Below are positions 61,062 through 64,000 of a stretch of DNA of 64,000 bases, one piece after another. The stretch is from Thermoplasmatota archaeon (lineage in GTDB: Archaea > Thermoplasmatota > JAKEGO01). The notes under the pieces are model-generated. The model saw only the letters and a program-made list of their open reading frames with translations, ran no database searches and was not told the origin of the DNA. The translations under genes were made by a program, and so were the position numbers. Each line of letters opens with the position of its first letter. Positions within the stretch are counted from its first letter, which is position 1. The stretch spans positions 341,711 to 405,710 of the forward strand of contig JANQNK010000020.1 in the NCBI GenBank assembly GCA_028279595.1, in the 5' to 3' direction.

Positions 61062-63164
61062 CTATGTTATCACCACATCGGGGTTCGGAAACAGGGTATC
61101 TACGATGCCGCCCCCTCGGGGCGGTTCGAGCACACCCGACATTATCCTGCCCCTGACGGTATCCTCGTCGGCGAAGGGCCTAAGCATCTCCACGGCGGCG
61201 TCCGCCAGCAGTTTCGAGTAGTGCCAGACGCTGTACTCGCCGTCGTCCCCCGGAAGGATCGCGTCCCCCGACCTCCCGATGATGAATCGCACGTACTGGC
61301 CGGGATGCAGGTCGACGCCCCGCTCGGACAGGAGATCGAGGGCCTGGCTCGAGTGCGTCTCCCTCAAGTATTCGTCCCTCTCCTTCGACACCAGCCTCCT
61401 GACGGCCAGCTCGCCGTGGCCCACGTTCCCCGCCAGCAGGCGGTCCCGGGCGTCGCAGAACGGCCCGAGGACGTGGTCCAGGGTCCGGCGGCCGTCCACG
61501 TAGTCGTCCATGCGCTCCAGGGCCGCCCCCTGGGCCGTCGCGGCCATCGGCGAGACGTCCCTCCTGCGCAGCGCGATCCCCCGGACCTTCAGCGTGCCGT
61601 CCTCCCTCAGGCCGTAGTACCTGTTCAGGGCGCCCACCAGGCCTGACTTGACGGGAAGGAACACTATCCACTTGAAGAGGGCCTCGTGCTTGATGTTCAG
61701 TCCCGTCGACCTGTTGATGTCGGAGATGACCTGTCCTATGTCGCCGTCCCCTGTCATCCAGAGGGAATCGACGATCCCGTGGACTATCCTGAAACCCCTG
61801 TTCTGGGCGGTCTCCGAGGCGCGGAGCATGTACTCCCGCCCGTAGGCGTTGATGGCCTCGTGCGCCTCTATCCTTCCGAGCTTGGCGTTCCTGTATCCCG
61901 TGTAGCCGAAGCAGCAGACCAGGAGCCACTTCAGGGCGTCCGCCCTCTTCAGCGACCGTTCGTCACCGCGCTGCTTGAGCGCCTCTCTCCTGGCTATGAG
62001 GGGTTCCAGGACGGCCGGTATGACCCCCCTGACGTCGGTCCTTATGGCGTAGCCCAGTTCGGGCACGACGTCGTGCCTGCCCCCCTCGGCGAAGAGGGTC
62101 TCCGGACTGATGTTGTGGGCGACCATGATGCTCGGGTACATGGCAGTAAAGTCGAGTTCGTGGACGTCGCGGTAGATCCCCGGAACGGGCGTGTAGATGA
62201 ACCCGCCGCGGTCGGCGATGAGGAGCTCCCTGAATGTCTTGATCCCCTCGGGTGTGTTCTTGTTCCAGGGCACGGGGATGCCGCTCGTGAGCATCTGGCG
62301 CACCTGCATGGCGCTGATGACCGTCCCGGGCGATGTCCGGGACGCCCTCTGTATGGAGATCTGCGAGATCCCCGCCAGCTCGACGACGCCCTCGAGGTCG
62401 GACTCGATGAACGTGAATCCGCCGGGGACGTGGACCCTCCCGCGCAGCGTCCAGGTCGCGGCCCTGAAGACCGGGCGTCCGTAGGAGTGTAGCACACGTC
62501 CCTCCTCCCTGCGCGGAGGCGCGGGGAGCCTGTCGAGACGCAGGCGGATGCCGGCGGTCTCGGCCTCCTGGCTCACTGCGGGAAGGAACTCATCGCCCTC
62601 CGGAACTATCAGTATGTCCGGGTCGGCGGAATCGAGGGCGTCCGCCAGCCCGGCTATGTCCACGCTCTCGCCGTCCACGGTCATCCCGTCGACGCCGTTC
62701 CACCGCCAGCCCTCCGGCGGGTCGACCCGCATGATCCCCACGGGCGGAAGCGTCACGTCGATGTCCCACGGATCGTCGGAGGTCCTCAGCCCCCCTTCAA
62801 GGCTGCACAGCGGGAACACGCCCTTCCTGACGAAGAGCTCCTGCACCGGATCGATGTCCGCGTTGAACATCTCGGCGTCGCCGCCGGTCCAGAAATCGGC
62901 CGCCCGGACGGTGCGCCGCAGCCTGTTGGGGGCGGTGGAGACGGCGAGGACGTCGAGGTCGTTCCCGAACAGGTCCCGCACCGTTCCCTGCTCGACCTGG
63001 ACGCCCTCGGCCTCGCCGAGGAGCCGTTCCAGCCGGCCGGTGTGCGGCGCGTGGACGTAGAACGTCGCCCTCTGCGCCACGTCCTCGTACCGGGCCCTGC
63101 TGCCGTCCGTTATGCAGACCCGCATACCCTCGCGGGTGGGCCAGGCGTCGAGGAGCCACTCCAT
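61062..63164 (-). CDS. PolB2-type family B DNA polymerase, degenerate motifs
   Basis: A 700-residue family B polymerase. Motif A is D-F-T-A-M-Y-P-S-I (D338), with a F-G-Y-T-G-Y-R-N-A-K-L-G motif B near 419. Motif C is G-I-V-D-S-L-W in place of Y-G-D-T-D-S: the first Asp is Ile and the second (D466) is kept. In motif B the usual K-x3-N-S-x-Y-G reads K-W-L-L-V-C-C-F-G. The exonuclease region (about 110-215) has lost its acidic motifs (for instance D-P-D-I-L-I-V-P-E-G-D at 181-191). This fits the PolB2/Dpo2 branch, whose crenarchaeal members have been linked to damage tolerance. The start is the ATG two bases after the stop of the small gene. Confidence 0.85.
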   Translation of the reverse strand: MEWLLDAWPTREGMRVCITDGSRARYEDVAQRATFYVHAPHTGRLERLLGEAEGVQVEQGTVRDLFGNDLDVLAVSTAPNRLRRTVRAADFWTGGDAEMFNADIDPVQELFVRKGVFPLCSLEGGLRTSDDPWDIDVTLPPVGIMRVDPPEGWRWNGVDGMTVDGESVDIAGLADALDSADPDILIVPEGDEFLPAVSQEAETAGIRLRLDRLPAPPRREEGRVLHSYGRPVFRAATWTLRGRVHVPGGFTFIESDLEGVVELAGISQISIQRASRTSPGTVISAMQVRQMLTSGIPVPWNKNTPEGIKTFRELLIADRGGFIYTPVPGIYRDVHELDFTAMYPSIMVAHNISPETLFAEGGRHDVVPELGYAIRTDVRGVIPAVLEPLIARREALKQRGDERSLKRADALKWLLVCCFGYTGYRNAKLGRIEAHEAINAYGREYMLRASETAQNRGFRIVHGIVDSLWMTGDGDIGQVISDINRSTGLNIKHEALFKWIVFLPVKSGLVGALNRYYGLREDGTLKVRGIALRRRDVSPMAATAQGAALERMDDYVDGRRTLDHVLGPFCDARDRLLAGNVGHGELAVRRLVSKERDEYLRETHSSQALDLLSERGVDLHPGQYVRFIIGRSGDAILPGDDGEYSVWHYSKLLADAAVEMLRPFADEDTVRGRIMSGVLEPPRGGGIVDTLFPNPDVVIT

Positions 63165-63407
63165 TCAATCATCGTCCTCCCAGGAGACATCGAGCCTCTC
63201 CTTGGGGTTCCTGACCCCGCGGACGCGGTCCAGCTCCATCAGTATCTCGACGAGTATGGACAGGAAGACCGGCTCCACGGGTTCCGGAGAGGCCATGTAG
63301 GACGCCTCGTGGGAGTGCCTCATGGCCATGCCGACCAGGCGGTCGACGTACTCCCTGTCCTCCACGGGCATGGCCCTCCTGAACTTGTTCCACTCCCTGA
63401 TGACCAT
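63165..63407 (-). CDS. small protein of the polB2 cassette
   Basis: An 80-residue helical protein, middle gene of the cassette. From the ATG at 63407 it has a basic amphipathic helix (R-E-W-N-K-F-R-R-A-M-P), a D-R-E-Y-V-D-R-L-V-G helix, and a third helix ending in R-G-V-R-N-P-K-E-R. Its stop (TGA) is followed at once by the polB2 ATG, so the two are translationally coupled. Family unknown; the size and position fit a small partner or DNA-binding subunit. Confidence 0.65.
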   Translation of the reverse strand: MVIREWNKFRRAMPVEDREYVDRLVGMAMRHSHEASYMASPEPVEPVFLSILVEILMELDRVRGVRNPKERLDVSWEDDD

Positions 63408-63445
63408 GTCGAGCTCGTTCCTGTAGGTCGGCGTGCTCCTTCCCG

Positions 63446-63895
63446 TCAGGCCACCCCCCTCTCCCTCAGGACCTCCTGCCGGCCCGGCGGCTCCCGCGAG
63501 GGCGCTGCGGTCCTCCTGCGCGCGTCGGTCTCGACGAAGATGACCCTGGCGCCGTTGCGTGCGAGGCGCTTCCCGCTCTTCAGGACGTGCCCCCTGATGA
63601 ACGGGCGCTCGTCCTCCTCGACGTCCTCCAGGATCGATGTCATGCCCACGATGATGAGGGTGGCGGGGCTGTGCTCCGAGATCCACCCGTCGAGGCCCCC
63701 TGCCATGGTCCTGAGCTGGTGCGCGGTGAACGCTCTGGTGATATGTATCGTGTCGAGGTACGGGCGTATGCTCCCCATGGACCTGAGGCCGTACGGCTCT
63801 ATCCTGCTCAGGCAGTCGAGGACGAGGACGTGTCCCTCGTCCGCAGCGCCCCGTATGAGCGAATATATCCCGGCCATGTCCATGTTCTCAGCCAT
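63446..63895 (-). CDS. RadA/RecA-paralogue lacking the Walker A motif
   Basis: A 149-residue protein like the core of RadA from just after the Walker A loop on. V-L-V-L-D-C-L-S resembles the strand after it; H-I-T-R-A-F-T-A-H-Q-L corresponds to the V-A-R-A-Y-N-S-x-H-Q segment; A-T-L-I-I-V-G-M-T-S corresponds to Walker B (L-I-I-V-D-S-L-T, with the Asp changed to Gly); and G-A-R-V-I-F-V-E-T-D follows. Both nucleotide motifs are gone, so ATPase activity is unlikely. The ATG at 63895 fits a TATA box at 63942-63949 (leader about 25 bases); the ATG at 63934 would be above the start site. It heads the cassette with the small gene and polB2. Confidence 0.75.
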   Translation of the reverse strand: MAENMDMAGIYSLIRGAADEGHVLVLDCLSRIEPYGLRSMGSIRPYLDTIHITRAFTAHQLRTMAGGLDGWISEHSPATLIIVGMTSILEDVEEDERPFIRGHVLKSGKRLARNGARVIFVETDARRRTAAPSREPPGRQEVLRERGVA

Positions 63896-63941
63896 AGGCG
63901 TAGCGCCCCCGCTCTCTGGAGTGGAGGGAACCATTCAGAGC

Positions 63942-63949
63942 GTATAAAC
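63942..63949 (-). promoter_or_regulatory. TATA box of the radA-like/polB2 cassette
   Basis: GTTTATAC on the minus strand, about 51 bases before the ATG at 63895; transcription would start near 63921. Confidence 0.5.
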
Positions 63950-64000
63950 CGGGGGCGGGGAGAGTGGGGTGAAAGTGTCCTCTTCGTGACGTGTTCCTGG

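Noticed and set aside
61062..63164. Main replicative polymerase
   Set aside because: Degenerate motifs, dead exonuclease region, 700 residues and cassette context fit PolB2 instead.
1..64000. CRISPR arrays, rRNA genes, complete insertion sequences, prophage
   Set aside because: I found no regularly spaced repeat array, no rRNA-like sequence, no transposase or integrase and no phage structural gene in either strand.

Overview
The window is archaeal. It carries an A-type ATP synthase operon, a proteasome alpha subunit, SBDS, an exosome core (Rrp4, Rrp41, Rrp42), ribosomal protein L37Ae, RNA polymerase subunit P, Pcc1 and NMD3, and many genes have a TATA-like box 24 to 28 bases before the start codon with no leader. 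The overall gene set (heliorhodopsin, large CARDB/PKD/beta-helix surface proteins, a membrane-anchored winged-helix receptor, soluble MtrA/MtrH without the rest of Mtr, a bacterial-type formate-THF ligase) suggests an uncultured, probably anaerobic member of the Thermoplasmatota. That placement is inference from gene content, not from a marker tree. Coding density is high and GC content is moderately high, except in one AT-richer giant gene.

Layout. 1-7120: the 3' end of a PKD-repeat surface protein, a heliorhodopsin, a LEA-like membrane protein and small membrane proteins. 7123-7340: tRNA-Val with a duplicated 3' end. 7349-15409 (minus): ATP synthase genes in the order H-I-K-E-C-F-A-B; K is fused to an exported PKD domain and D is absent. 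15701-23008: a TPR/coiled-coil protein, RpiA, a four-CBS protein with a hibernation-factor-like tail, HisS and an archaeosortase-like protein. 23052-29038 (minus): a 1552-residue propeller/CARDB surface protein, QueA and a small protein. 29486-34200: one proteasome-SBDS-exosome-L37Ae-RpoP-Pcc1 cluster closed by a hairpin/T-tract terminator. 34364-41221: a 2285-residue transmembrane protein with four beta-helix modules outside and two winged helices inside. 41274-43336: a HAD phosphatase, a pentapeptide-repeat potassium channel and a mini membrane protein. 43341-46994 (minus): MtrA-MtrH-core MetE-DUF4346-like-rhomboid. 47096-49265: a DUF401 transporter and a DUF89 protein. 49363-49486: a candidate small RNA. 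49660-58519: a second giant surface protein, NMD3, tRNA-Thr, RibA and a BNR-propeller membrane protein. 58579-60521 (minus): a 48-residue protein and Fhs. 60630-63895 (minus): a winged-helix protein and a three-gene cassette of a degenerate RadA paralogue, a small protein and a PolB2-type polymerase.

How the genes fit together. MtrH, MtrA and a MetE core with no folate domain look like a relay moving a methyl group from a methyl-pterin through a corrinoid protein to homocysteine; Fhs in the same window indicates that folate C1 carriers exist in this cell. The surface proteins, the archaeosortase and the membrane-bound transcription factor point to an elaborate cell envelope and outside-to-inside signalling. 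The PolB2/RadA-like cassette resembles a damage-response module built from degenerate recombinase and polymerase paralogues.

The most unusual items are the PKD-proteolipid fusion, the MtrA-MtrH-MetE-DUF4346-like operon, the PolB2/RadA-like cassette, the beta-helix/winged-helix receptor and the heliorhodopsin.
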